Shown here piece after piece: positions 1 through 8,673 of a DNA stretch of 64,000 bases (position 1 is its first letter; every line of letters starts with the position of its first letter). A program made the position numbers and the translations under genes. Source of the stretch: Candidatus Gastranaerophilales bacterium (GTDB lineage: Bacteria; Cyanobacteriota; Vampirovibrionia; Gastranaerophilales; Gastranaerophilaceae); contig CALUPV010000002.1 in NCBI GenBank assembly GCA_944322745.1, positions 124,001 through 188,000 of the forward strand. Reading direction: 5' to 3'. The notes beneath the pieces are model-generated. The model saw nothing but the letters and a program-made list of their open reading frames with translations, was not told the DNA's origin and searched no databases.

Positions 1-721
1 TATTAATCATATCATTAAAATCAATATAGTTTTTTTGCTTTAATTTTATATCATATTTTTCATATATTTCCCAAGCTTCTTTTGCTTTTGCTATTTTCTT
101 TCTGTGTGCTTCAAAATTATTTAAAAAGGTTTTTACAAGCTTACCTTTTTGCTCCCGTTCTGAATATTCAGCAATTAATTCATTCATTTTCCCTTGCCAA
201 GCAGGATGTGTTTTCAGTGTATTAAAATATTCTTCCTTTGTTACTTGGTTAGATTTAATATCATCAACCGCTTTTAAAAGTTCCGGGATAAAATAATATG
301 CATCTCCCCACTTTGTTCTATATACTTCAGGTTTTACTTCTTCAAGTGTTTCTTTCATTATTGATTGTTTCGTTATTTCATCAACCAAAGTTACACCATC
401 AAGGAGTTCAAACTCATTAGGATATTGTTTTATAACATCATTACAAAATGCATGATATGTATTTATAGTGACTGATGAAGCAATAGTACCTATTTCTTTA
501 ACCAATCTTGCTTTCATTTCATTGGCAGCAGCTTCTGAGTATGTTAAACATAATATCGACGTCGGATTAATTCCTACTTTTAGCATATGTTTAATTCTTT
601 GAATAATGGTAAAAGTCTTTCCTGTACCTGGTCCTGCCAGTACCATTACCGGACCGTTAATTGTATTTATACATTCAAATTGCTTTTCATTTGGGGTTAT
701 AATCGGTTTTATATCATTCAT
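1..721 (-). CDS. UvrD/Rep-type superfamily 1 DNA helicase, N-terminal part (3' end cut by window edge)
   Basis: The reading frame starts with ATG at 721 and runs off the left edge, so only about 240 residues are visible. A Walker A motif GPGTGKT sits at residues 30-36. A motif Ia-like segment LTYSEAAANEMKARL follows, and near the edge a DFNDMI segment is typical of the 1B region in UvrD/Rep/PcrA helicases. The family unwinds DNA 3' to 5' with ATP during repair and replication restart. The UvrD-like N-terminal ATPase domain is well supported, but which subfamily (UvrD, Rep, AddA-like) cannot be told without the rest. The upstream ribosome binding site is weak (AGG, about 6 bases before ATG). 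Confidence 0.85.
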   Translation of the reverse strand, partial: MNDIKPIITPNEKQFECINTINGPVMVLAGPGTGKTFTIIQRIKHMLKVGINPTSILCLTYSEAAANEMKARLVKEIGTIASSVTINTYHAFCNDVIKQYPNEFELLDGVTLVDEITKQSIMKETLEEVKPEVYRTKWGDAYYFIPELLKAVDDIKSNQVTKEEYFNTLKTHPAWQGKMNELIAEYSEREQKGKLVKTFLNNFEAHRKKIAKAKEAWEIYEKYDIKLKQKNYIDFNDMIN

Positions 722-1027
722 AAAAATACCTGTTTATAATTAATATTATTCAATTATAGCATATTTCATTAAGTTCAAAAAATTAAAAATAATACAAGAT
801 ATAAATCTTATTAGCCACCTGGGTTATATACAAGTAGTAAAATTTATAATATTCTTAAACTATATCGTAATAAAACACTTTTTTTACAGGAAATTATAAT
901 AATTTTCTGTTTTTATTTTTCTAAATATATTATATGTATCAAAATTGTTATAAAAACTATAAAATTAATATTCTTTCTTATATATTAATACTAGTTGGTA
1001 AATCCCTGTAAATAGAAAGAGATTAGT
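722..1027. other. Intergenic region between divergent helicase and phosphate transporter genes
   Basis: No coding frame is supported in these 306 bases. They should hold the promoters of both divergent genes, but AT-richness makes -10 calls ambiguous. An imperfect inverted repeat at 886-910 (arms ACAGGAAAT and ATTTTCTGT, one G-U pair) is followed by a T-rich run, so it could be a weak terminator or attenuator ahead of the transporter. A second short dyad lies around 811-825 (TTAGCCACCTGGGTT). Confidence 0.4.
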
Positions 1028-2809
1028 ATGGACATATTTTCGATTTTGACATTAATAGGAGGATTGGCATTTTTCCTCTATGGTATATCTATTATGTCAT
1101 CAGGACTTGAAAAAATAGCCGGAGGTAAACTGGAAAAGTTATTAAAAAAGATGACTTCAAGTCCAATAAAAGGTTTGTTACTTGGTGCCGGAATAACGGC
1201 GGTTATTCAATCATCATCAGCAACAACCGTTATGTTAATTGGTCTTGTAAACTCAGGTTTGATGGATTTATCTCAAACTATAAGTGTTATTATCGGTACT
1301 AACATTGGAACAACAATTACCGCTTGGATATTAAGTTTAAGTGGTATCCAAGAAGGTGCTTCTTTTATATTAAAACTAATGAAACCTGAATCATTTACGC
1401 CATTACTTGCATTTATAGGTGTATGTATGATTATGGCGGCAAAAAGCAATAAAAATAAAAGCGTTGGTTCTGTAATGGTTGGATTTGCCATATTGATGTT
1501 TGGTATGGGATTAATGTCAAGTTCTATGGCTCCGTTATCACAGAATGATGACTTTAGAAATGCGATGGTTGCTTTTACAAATCCATTTTTAGGGTTTATT
1601 GTCGGACTTGTTATAACAGTTATTATTCAAAGTTCATCTGCTTCGGTTGGTATTCTGCAAGCCTTGTCTATGGTTGGAGGTGTAACTTGGGGAGCTGCTA
1701 TTCCAATAATTTTAGGTCAAAACTTGGGAACTTGTATTTCTGCGGTTCTTGCAAGTATTGGTGTTAGCACAAATGCTAAAAGAGTTGCTGCCGTTCATGT
1801 AATATTTAACTCAATTGGCGCTATTATATTATTACCTTTATTCTATCTCGCAAATGCTATTTTTAAGTTTGCTTTTGTTGATATGGATATAAATCCTGTA
1901 GGAATTGCCATTGTACATTCAACATACAATATATTAACAGCTATAATGCTATTCAATTTTATTAAGACTATAGAAAAACTGGCAATTAAATTTGTACCTG
2001 ATACAAAGAAAGAAGCAGAGAAGAAAATTTTCTTAGACGAAAGATTATTAAATACACCAACTCTTGCTATATCTGAATGTTTCGTAAAAACAGTAGAAAT
2101 GGCTGAAATAGTAAGATACAACTATATAACTTCAACAAAGATGTTAAAAAGTTTCCATAAGAAGAAAGTTGATGAAATACAAGAAAACGAGTCAACTATT
2201 GATACATTTGAAGATTATTTATATTCATATCTGATTAAATTATCAGGCAGAGAATTAACAGAAGCAGATAATAATAAAATTTCACAAGTTATGTTAGCAA
2301 TCGGAGATTTTGAAAGAATAGGCGACCATGCTACAAATATTTTAAAATATGCTGAAAAACTGAATGATTCAGATAATAAATTTTCTGATGAAGCTGTTGA
2401 GGAGATAAAAACAATAGTAGGTGCAGTATCTGAAATTTATGATATGACATTGGATTGCTATAAAACAGATGATTTAGAACTCGCTCAAAAAATTGAACCT
2501 TTAGAGGCTGTTATCAAGAAGGGTGTTAAAAGAGCTAAAAATAATCATATTCAAAGATTACAAAACGGTCAATGCAGTGCTGAAAAAAGCTTTATGTTCT
2601 CTGATTTGTTAAATGACTTGAGAAGAATAGCCGCCCACTGCGGAAATATTGCCACAGGGGTAATTCAATTGCACGACATTACATTGAATAAACACGAATA
2701 TAACCATAGAAATAAAGATGAGGATATGGAATTCAAAAACAGATACAAAGACTATAAATCAAGGTATAAAGTTACGAAGAAAGACAAAGAAGCAATTGTC
2801 GTTAAGTAG
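1028..2809 (+). CDS. Na+/phosphate cotransporter (NptA/type II family) with C-terminal PhoU-like domain
   Basis: A 593-residue membrane protein. It has the inverted-repeat signature of the Na/Pi cotransporter family: two QSSSA motifs, one at residues 61-65 and a second near residue 200, each within a hydrophobic repeat half. Membrane segments fill roughly residues 1-320. The last 230 residues are hydrophilic and helical, with a GDFERIGDHATNI segment characteristic of PhoU-like domains. Members import inorganic phosphate with sodium at the cytoplasmic membrane, and the PhoU-like tail probably modulates activity. An AGAAAGAG ribosome binding site precedes the ATG. The flavodoxin gene starts 21 bases downstream on the same strand. 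Family confidence is high; transport direction and substrate are from family knowledge. Confidence 0.9.
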   Translation: MDIFSILTLIGGLAFFLYGISIMSSGLEKIAGGKLEKLLKKMTSSPIKGLLLGAGITAVIQSSSATTVMLIGLVNSGLMDLSQTISVIIGTNIGTTITAWILSLSGIQEGASFILKLMKPESFTPLLAFIGVCMIMAAKSNKNKSVGSVMVGFAILMFGMGLMSSSMAPLSQNDDFRNAMVAFTNPFLGFIVGLVITVIIQSSSASVGILQALSMVGGVTWGAAIPIILGQNLGTCISAVLASIGVSTNAKRVAAVHVIFNSIGAIILLPLFYLANAIFKFAFVDMDINPVGIAIVHSTYNILTAIMLFNFIKTIEKLAIKFVPDTKKEAEKKIFLDERLLNTPTLAISECFVKTVEMAEIVRYNYITSTKMLKSFHKKKVDEIQENESTIDTFEDYLYSYLIKLSGRELTEADNNKISQVMLAIGDFERIGDHATNILKYAEKLNDSDNKFSDEAVEEIKTIVGAVSEIYDMTLDCYKTDDLELAQKIEPLEAVIKKGVKRAKNNHIQRLQNGQCSAEKSFMFSDLLNDLRRIAAHCGNIATGVIQLHDITLNKHEYNHRNKDEDMEFKNRYKDYKSRYKVTKKDKEAIVVK

Positions 2810-2830
2810 AATTCATCAAGGATTTTTAAT

Positions 2831-3406
2831 TTGAAGAAAATATTATTAATAATATTACTTATTATTTTGATAATATCAGGAATAATAATGATATATGCAA
2901 ACAAAGGAGAAAAAATGAGCCTTGCTGATAGAAAAGTTTTAATTGCCTATTTCTCTTGGAGTGGTAATACAAAATACATAGCAGAGAAAATTAACACAAA
3001 AGTAAGGGGCGATATTTTTAGAATAGAAACAAAAATACCATACCCTACCGATTATAATGAAACAGCATACGGAATAGCAAAAAAACAGCATGATGAAAAT
3101 ATTCATCCGGAAATAAAAGATAATTGTGACATAAGTAATTATGATGTAATTTTTGTAGGAACGCCGGCTTGGTGGTACACAATGGCTCCGCCTGTTATGA
3201 CCTTTCTTGAAAACAATAACTTTGAAGGAAAAACAATTGTTCCATTTATAACCCACGGAGGTGGCGGAGGTTATAATATATCAGATGATATGAAGAAACT
3301 TTCTAAAAATGCCACTGTGTTACCTCCATTAATTGTATATGGAAAAGGTAATTTGAATACTGATAAAGAAATTGATAATTGGTTACATGATATAAATTTA
3401 AAATAA
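2831..3406 (+). CDS. Flavodoxin-family protein with possible N-terminal membrane anchor
   Basis: The 191-residue frame starts at TTG with AAGGA 8 bases upstream. Residues 3-22 form a single hydrophobic segment, a likely anchor or uncleaved signal. The flavodoxin fold follows: the FMN phosphate loop is YFSWSGNTKYIA, and GTPAWWYTMAPP and THGGGGG match the later FMN loops. This resembles the Flavodoxin_4 group of small redox proteins. An alternative ATG at 2915 (codon 29) has an excellent ribosome binding site, GGAG 5 bases away, and would yield a soluble 163-residue flavodoxin beginning right before the fold. Both forms could be made. Redox partner unknown. Confidence 0.82.
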   Translation: MKKILLIILLIILIISGIIMIYANKGEKMSLADRKVLIAYFSWSGNTKYIAEKINTKVRGDIFRIETKIPYPTDYNETAYGIAKKQHDENIHPEIKDNCDISNYDVIFVGTPAWWYTMAPPVMTFLENNNFEGKTIVPFITHGGGGGYNISDDMKKLSKNATVLPPLIVYGKGNLNTDKEIDNWLHDINLK

Positions 3407-3424
3407 AGAACAGAGGAACATATA

Positions 3425-4267
3425 ATGAAGTCGATGATATCAGAATGTAATATAAATTCAAACAATGATAGTAAATATTCTCCAATTAGTGTAGTTATTC
3501 ATACTTATAATAATGAAAAAATAATTAGAAGATGTCTGGAATCTGTCAGGCATTTTGATGAAATTGTTATATGTGATATGTATTCAAATGATAAGACTAT
3601 AGAGATCGCAAAAGAATACAACTGTAAAATTGTTTATTACGAGAATATTGGTTGGGCAGATCCTGCTAGAAATTATGCAATTCAACAAGCTTCTAATGAG
3701 TGGGTTCTTGTTGTGGATTCAGATGAAGTAATTCCACAAAATTTGGCAAAATATTTATATGAATTTATATTGAACTCTGATGACTATAATGCAATAAGAA
3801 TGCCCAGATTAAATTATTGCTGGGGAGAACCGTTAGAATTATTATATCCTGATTCCATTATAAGATTTTTTAAAAAGGATTCTGTTGATTGGCCACCTTT
3901 CGTACATGCTACTCCTAAAATAGATGGAAAAGTATATAATGTTGATCCTAAAAGAAGAGATTTAGCTATTATTCATTACCAAGATTGGACGGTTAGCAAA
4001 ATTATAAATTCACTAAATAAATATACAGATTTAGAAGTTGAAAAACTGGTAGAAAATAAAAGGAAAAGAAATATATTTATAGATATAATTAGTAGCTTTT
4101 TCAAAATCTTTGAGAAATTTTTCATAAAGAAAGGCTACAAAAACGGGTTGAAAGGCTTTATAGTGTGTGTCTTATTTTATGGCTTATATAAATTTTGCAC
4201 TATATGTAAATATTGGGAGTATATGAACGGATATATTTCAATCAAAGGAAAAAATATAAATGATTAA
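3425..4267 (+). CDS. Glycosyltransferase family 2 (WaaE/KdtX-like)
   Basis: This 280-residue protein starts with the GT-A fold signature ISVVIHTYNNEKIIRRCLES. A VDSDE segment follows that provides the metal- and nucleotide-sugar-binding DxD. The order and spacing, with a GWADPARNYA segment between them, match the WaaE-like group that adds sugars to the lipopolysaccharide core or related surface glycans. A hydrophobic stretch near residues 235-260 could attach it to the membrane. It starts 18 bases after the flavodoxin with an AGAGGA ribosome binding site and overlaps the next glycosyltransferase gene by 8 bases, so the two are likely co-translated. Donor and acceptor cannot be read from the sequence. 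Confidence 0.85.
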   Translation: MKSMISECNINSNNDSKYSPISVVIHTYNNEKIIRRCLESVRHFDEIVICDMYSNDKTIEIAKEYNCKIVYYENIGWADPARNYAIQQASNEWVLVVDSDEVIPQNLAKYLYEFILNSDDYNAIRMPRLNYCWGEPLELLYPDSIIRFFKKDSVDWPPFVHATPKIDGKVYNVDPKRRDLAIIHYQDWTVSKIINSLNKYTDLEVEKLVENKRKRNIFIDIISSFFKIFEKFFIKKGYKNGLKGFIVCVLFYGLYKFCTICKYWEYMNGYISIKGKNIND

Positions 4268-5336
4268 ATTTGCTTTTATCGTAAATCAGCATACAGAGTA
4301 TAGCTTTCCATCTGGAGGAATAAAACTTAATTTCCTTTTAATGAAAGAGTTAATTAGCTTGGGGTATCAAGTTGATGTTTATGCAGCTGAATTTTATAAT
4401 ATAAATAATGTTTTATCTAATTATTATAAAATGGAAGAATTTGATAACAAAACAGAATATTATGATTATGTTTTTGCAGAAAAAGGGTTAAAAAATGCGG
4501 ATATAACATATATCCACGATCATAGTAATGTACATAGGTTATCTTCCTTTTTGTCAAAAAAAGAGTTGTTCCTATATAAAATTTTCAAGAGAAAACAATA
4601 TAGAAAAAGAATTGAATATGATAAAGCTGTTAGAAATAATTTGAAAAATATAAAGAAAATTATAGTTTCTTCTAATATTTTAAAACAAGATATGCACAGA
4701 AATTATGATGTTCCGCTTGATAGACTATTTATACTTCCGCCTGCAATAGAATTATATAAAAAGGATTATGTTTATAAACAAAAAGAAAAATTTACTTTTG
4801 GACTATCTGCTACAGGTTTTGTTCGTAAGGGTGGGTACGTAACATTAAAAGTAATTAGAATGTTAAAGAAAAGAAATAAAAACTTTGTTGTTAAAATAAT
4901 ATATCCTCAACATAAAAAGAATTTATTTGTAAATTTCTTAGTCCATTTATATGGAATTAAGAATAATGTCGATTTTATTGACTTACAATCAGATATTAAT
5001 AAATTTTATTCTCAAATTGATTGTTTACTTATGCCATCACTTATAGAACCATTCGGAATGGTTGCGATAGAAGCTATGGGAAATTATAAACCTGTAATTA
5101 TGACTCATACATCAGGTGCTTGTGATTTAATAAAAAATGCGGAAAATGGTTATATTGTAAAAAATGATAAAAATTTAACGCATAATCTTCTTAATAAAAT
5201 GATTGAAATAATGAATCTGTCCGAAGATGACTATAAAAGAATGTGTGAAAATGCTTATTTTTCTGTGCAAAACTTAACTTGTAAAGATTTTACAACTGAA
5301 TTTTTAAATATTTTGGAATATAACAATAATCAATAA
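4260..5336 (+). CDS. Glycosyltransferase family 4 (GT-B fold)
   Basis: The 358-residue protein opens with an N-terminal Rossmann half containing a glycine-rich SGGIKLN loop. The C-terminal donor-binding half carries MPSLIEPFGMVAIEAMG, the E-x7-E signature of retaining GT4 enzymes that use nucleotide sugars. It overlaps the preceding GT2 gene by 8 bases, suggesting that both act on the same surface glycan at the inner face of the cytoplasmic membrane. No signal peptide is visible. The sugar specificity is unknown. Confidence 0.85.
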   Translation: MIKFAFIVNQHTEYSFPSGGIKLNFLLMKELISLGYQVDVYAAEFYNINNVLSNYYKMEEFDNKTEYYDYVFAEKGLKNADITYIHDHSNVHRLSSFLSKKELFLYKIFKRKQYRKRIEYDKAVRNNLKNIKKIIVSSNILKQDMHRNYDVPLDRLFILPPAIELYKKDYVYKQKEKFTFGLSATGFVRKGGYVTLKVIRMLKKRNKNFVVKIIYPQHKKNLFVNFLVHLYGIKNNVDFIDLQSDINKFYSQIDCLLMPSLIEPFGMVAIEAMGNYKPVIMTHTSGACDLIKNAENGYIVKNDKNLTHNLLNKMIEIMNLSEDDYKRMCENAYFSVQNLTCKDFTTEFLNILEYNNNQ

Positions 5337-5351
5337 TTTTTATCTTTAGGT

Positions 5352-6767
5352 TTAGTTATTCTTTTTTTCTATATTTTTTAAGTGAGCAATTTTTACCACT
5401 ACTCCGGTTAACGCAAATAGAGCAATTACGTTAGGTATTACCATTAAGTTATTAAACATATCGGTAAGTTCCCAAACAAAGTCACTTGAAATTAGACTCC
5501 CCATCATAATAAATGATAACGCTATTATCATATAGATAAATTCTGCGATTTTAGGATGTTTTTTTCCAAATAGATATGTAACATTTACTTTGCCGAATAA
5601 ATTCCAGCTTAATATTGTAGAAAAAGCAAAGAAAAATAGACAGATAGCTACAAATATTGCTCCGATTGAATTTCCAAAAATTGTTCCAAATGCAGTTTGT
5701 ACCAAATTGGTTTTATTTAATATATTCATTACTGCTTCTGTATAGCCATTAAATAAAGGTCCATCCTTTGTATATAAGGTGGAAATAACAATGAGTGCAT
5801 TTAAAGTTAAGATTACAAAAGTATCAACAAATACGCCAATCATAGCGACTGTGCCTTGTGTATGAGGGTCTTTCACGCTGGCAAGAGCATGCGCATGCGG
5901 AGTTGAGCCCATACCTGCTTCATTTGAAAAGAGTCCTCTTTTTGCACCTTGGCTTATTGCTTGTTTTAATGCATAGCCAAAACTCCCGCCTAATATGGCT
6001 TGTGGCATAAATGCATATTTGAAAATCATATAAAATGTTTCAGGTATATATTTAAGTCTTGCACTTAAAATAATAAGTCCGCCAATAATGAAAAATAATG
6101 CCATAAACGGAACAATTTTTTCTACTACTAATGCAAGCCTCTTTACTCCTCCAATAAATATGATTCCGCATACTATAACTAAAATTATTCCCATAACAAA
6201 AGGTTTTATTCCAAAAGCGGTTTCCATACAGCAAGCTATTGAGTTTGATTGAACCATACATCCCATAAATCCGAGTGCTAAAATAATTGCAATGGCAAAG
6301 AAAACGGCTAAAAATTTCCCAAATTTCCCTTTGAAAGCTGTTGTTATATAATATACAGGTCCGCCTTTTATTCGTCCATCATTATCAATTATTCTCGTTT
6401 TAAGTGCTAAAGTAGCTTCCGCATATATTGTCGCCATTCCAAAGAAAGCTATAACCCACATCCAAAAAATGGCACCTGGTCCTCCAATTAAAATAGCTCC
6501 CGAAGCTCCTACAATATTACCTGTTCCTACTTGAGCAGCTATTGCTGTAGATAATGCTTGAAAAGAAGTCATACTATGAGGATGACTTTTATCAAAAATA
6601 TTAATTTCTCCGAATAAATTTCTTATACCTTCTTTAAAACATCTTATTTGAACAAATTTTGTTTTAAAACTATACCAAACACCAATACCTACAAGCATAA
6701 ATACGAGAATATAATTAGATAAATATTCGTTAAACTTAGCTACAAACGGGTATAGGATAGATTCCAT
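5352..6767 (-). CDS. Sodium:alanine/amino-acid symporter (AGCS family)
   Basis: An integral membrane protein of about 471 residues. It shows the AGCS family landmarks: a TKFVQIRCF segment after the first helix, GTGNIVGASGAILIGGPGAIFWMW, and SNEAGMGSTPHAHALA in the central region. These transporters import alanine or glycine with sodium. The frame can be extended upstream to a TTG at 6803, but that stretch overlaps TATATT/TATAAA promoter-like sequence. I prefer the ATG at 6767, which has AAAAGG about 10 bases upstream and starts MESILYPF. It faces the glycosyltransferase pair convergently, with only 15 bases between. The amino-acid specificity is inferred from the family. Confidence 0.9.
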   Translation of the reverse strand: MESILYPFVAKFNEYLSNYILVFMLVGIGVWYSFKTKFVQIRCFKEGIRNLFGEINIFDKSHPHSMTSFQALSTAIAAQVGTGNIVGASGAILIGGPGAIFWMWVIAFFGMATIYAEATLALKTRIIDNDGRIKGGPVYYITTAFKGKFGKFLAVFFAIAIILALGFMGCMVQSNSIACCMETAFGIKPFVMGIILVIVCGIIFIGGVKRLALVVEKIVPFMALFFIIGGLIILSARLKYIPETFYMIFKYAFMPQAILGGSFGYALKQAISQGAKRGLFSNEAGMGSTPHAHALASVKDPHTQGTVAMIGVFVDTFVILTLNALIVISTLYTKDGPLFNGYTEAVMNILNKTNLVQTAFGTIFGNSIGAIFVAICLFFFAFSTILSWNLFGKVNVTYLFGKKHPKIAEFIYMIIALSFIMMGSLISSDFVWELTDMFNNLMVIPNVIALFALTGVVVKIAHLKNIEKKNN

Positions 6768-6915
6768 TAATTTTAAACCTTTTAATTGTTTATAATATAG
6801 CAATGTTTATTATACAAAAAAAATGTTAAAATAAAAAACGAACTATTTCATTTTAATTTCGTTTGAATAAATAGAAAGCAAAAACTAAATTAAAAGATAA
6901 GTAAAGGAGTCAATT

Positions 6916-7284
6916 ATGACAGACGAAAACAAAAACTTAGAAGAAATAAAAGAAGAAAAAAATGAAGTAAAAAAGAGTTCTTGTTTATCAGAAGAATTTA
7001 AAAAGTTCATAATAGTTGCAACAGGAAGCTTTGTTGGCGTATTTTTTGCACTTTGTTTGTTTACAGCACTGCATAGACCTCCGATGCACCCAATTCCAAT
7101 ACGTATTGTTCCAATTCATCAACAAATGTATCATTTTGACAGAAGACCAATGCCACATCATTTAAAAGGGGAACCAAGACATCATGAAATGCATAAAATC
7201 CATAAGCATTTTGGACCAGAAGATGTAAAAAAAATAGAACATAGGAAAGCGGATAGAGTTCACTCTCAAAAACCAATTGATTAA
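6916..7284 (+). CDS. Small membrane protein with histidine-rich C-terminal tail
   Basis: I do not recognise this 122-residue protein. It has an acidic/lysine-rich N-terminus (residues 1-30), one hydrophobic segment (about 31-52) and a roughly 70-residue tail rich in His, Pro, Met and Arg, with clusters such as HRPPMHP and RHHEMHKIHKHF. The His/Met content suggests metal binding at or outside the membrane, but no defined site is visible. A strong AGGAGT ribosome binding site lies 6 bases before the ATG, and a strong terminator follows, so it is a single-gene transcription unit. Confidence 0.75.
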   Translation: MTDENKNLEEIKEEKNEVKKSSCLSEEFKKFIIVATGSFVGVFFALCLFTALHRPPMHPIPIRIVPIHQQMYHFDRRPMPHHLKGEPRHHEMHKIHKHFGPEDVKKIEHRKADRVHSQKPID

Positions 7285-7290
7285 ATATAA

Positions 7291-7320
7291 AAACAGGCTG
7301 AGAATAAACTCAGCCTGTTT
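7291..7320. terminator. Bidirectional intrinsic terminator
   Basis: Perfect 12-bp stem (AAACAGGCTGAG / CTCAGCCTGTTT) with a 6-base AATAAA loop. The A-rich and T-rich arm ends can serve both the His-rich gene on the plus strand and the ADP-ribosyltransferase gene converging from the minus strand. Confidence 0.9.
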
Positions 7321-7347
7321 ATTGCTAAAGTTTTTTATTTGAAGTAA

Positions 7348-7980
7348 TCAATTGTTTTTTTTATTTAATAAAATTTTATTATATTCTCCACAAATTTCTT
7401 GATGTGATGCAATGATTACTTTGGGAGGCATTTCAAGAGGTTGTTTTTGTCCTATATATTCTGCTTCTACAATTCCTGTTTTTGGATTATATGATAAAAT
7501 CTTAAATTGAGCGTTTCTTGGTAATAAAACTTCTTGCTCTGTTTTCATAAATGACCTTGCATACGAAGGTAATTTTTCATCATCTATAATTACAGAATTT
7601 CTAGGTATTATAATGTGGAAAAGAACACCATCTTCGCCCATAAATTGTTTTGCAATTGATTTGCTTTTAGATGTAGATACAAATCCTTTGTCTAAATATA
7701 TATCTGAATCTAACTTTATGCCTCTATATACTTCTAAAGGAACAGTATTTCTGAGTTTTTTGGGAAGTGTTTCGAATAATTTATCCAAATTTCTTATATA
7801 ATTCTCTGTAAAAATGTCATCTGTAATACCGTATCGTAAGAAACCATTTATTTTCTCAAAAAGTCCATTTTTAGTATATTCTTTATAAGAATTAAAATGA
7901 TGACTTAAACACCAATTATCTGTGTCACAATTAGTGTTATATTTATTCTTTCTTTCAAATTCATAAAAATTATTAATCAT
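7348..7980 (-). CDS. Mono-ADP-ribosyltransferase-like protein (R-S-E class, ExE motif)
   Basis: A 210-residue protein with all three active-site landmarks of the R-S-E clade (VIP2, iota toxin, ADPrib_exo_Tox group). VYRGI supplies the NAD-contacting Arg86. GFVSTSKS supplies the STS triplet at 102-104. TEQEVLLPRNAQF supplies the Glu-Gln-Glu loop at 148-150, where Glu150 would be catalytic; an ExE loop usually means arginine-directed modification. Spacing and order fit a compact catalytic domain of about 130 residues preceded by an 80-residue helical region. No signal peptide, binding domain or toxin partner is visible, and the 47 C-terminal residues are unassigned. The gene starts at ATG 7980 with no clear ribosome binding site and stands alone between two terminators. 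It could be a secreted effector, a phage-type modifier, or an endogenous regulator; the target is unknown. Confidence 0.8.
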   Translation of the reverse strand: MINNFYEFERKNKYNTNCDTDNWCLSHHFNSYKEYTKNGLFEKINGFLRYGITDDIFTENYIRNLDKLFETLPKKLRNTVPLEVYRGIKLDSDIYLDKGFVSTSKSKSIAKQFMGEDGVLFHIIIPRNSVIIDDEKLPSYARSFMKTEQEVLLPRNAQFKILSYNPKTGIVEAEYIGQKQPLEMPPKVIIASHQEICGEYNKILLNKKNN

Positions 7981-8032
7981 AATAATTATATAAAATTAGA
8001 AGTGCTATAAAATTGCCATAGGTTTTCAATAA

Positions 8033-8063
8033 AAAAGACTCGGTCTTACATTCCGAGTCTTTT
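8033..8063 (-). terminator. Intrinsic terminator downstream of the PTPS-like gene
   Basis: An 11-bp perfect stem (AAAAGACTCGG / CCGAGTCTTTT) with a 9-base loop, 18 bases after the stop codon of the minus-strand gene and followed by T residues on that strand. Confidence 0.88.
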
Positions 8064-8080
8064 ATCTTTTATTTAATATA

Positions 8081-8650
8081 TTAATTAGATTTTTTATATC
8101 CGCATTTTGGACAAACTCCTTCACTATTTAATGAAATTCCGCATAAAGGACAACGGTCAATTGTTTTGTTAACTTTATAATCTTCTGTTGCTGCATTAAC
8201 TCCGCTTGTAAATGTAATTTTGGATATGTTTAATTTATCTTTAAGTAATTCATAGACAATTTTTATCATTCCTTCTACAGTCATTGTTTCTTTTGTCACA
8301 ACTAATCTGCAATCAGGATATGCTGTAGCCAATTCTGTTTTGAATGCTTCTCCTTTCATTGTATTTTGCGGAGCACCGTTTTTTATGCCTTGCTTTTCAT
8401 ATACTTCAAGTATCGCAGGTAATAATGGGTCATCTTCTCTTAAAATAGTTGCGTGGTCAAAGTTTTTTAATACTTCCCAAGCAGTTTTTTGAATTTCATT
8501 ACACGGGAATACCATATTTACCCCCATATTTACAGAGTCTTCAACCTCAATGGTTAAAGTACCTGTGTGCCCATGTAAATATTGAGCTTCTCCTTTAAAT
8601 CCGTAAAATCTGTGTGCATACTGCAAGTCAAATGTTGTTACTGATTTCAT
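8081..8650 (-). CDS. 6-pyruvoyl-tetrahydropterin synthase/QueD-like protein with C-terminal zinc ribbon
   Basis: A 189-residue T-fold protein. The PTPS/QueD zinc site is visible as His13 in DLQYAHRFYG and His26/His28 in YLHGHTG. An NFDHATIL segment and TMTVEGM cover the usual DH and PTxE motifs. QueD makes 6-carboxytetrahydropterin for queuosine, and PTPS homologues act in other pterin pathways. Two departures stand out. The catalytic cysteine that normally lies four residues before the first His of HGH is Ala22. The C-terminus adds a treble-clef-like zinc ribbon with Cys167, Cys170, Cys180 and Cys183. Activity is therefore uncertain: Cys50 could substitute, or the protein may be a non-QueD member. 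It is 23 bases downstream of the sulfur reductase gene. Confidence 0.78.
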   Translation of the reverse strand: MKSVTTFDLQYAHRFYGFKGEAQYLHGHTGTLTIEVEDSVNMGVNMVFPCNEIQKTAWEVLKNFDHATILREDDPLLPAILEVYEKQGIKNGAPQNTMKGEAFKTELATAYPDCRLVVTKETMTVEGMIKIVYELLKDKLNISKITFTSGVNAATEDYKVNKTIDRCPLCGISLNSEGVCPKCGYKKSN

Positions 8651-8673
8651 AATTTTTCTCCTTTTCCTTATTT

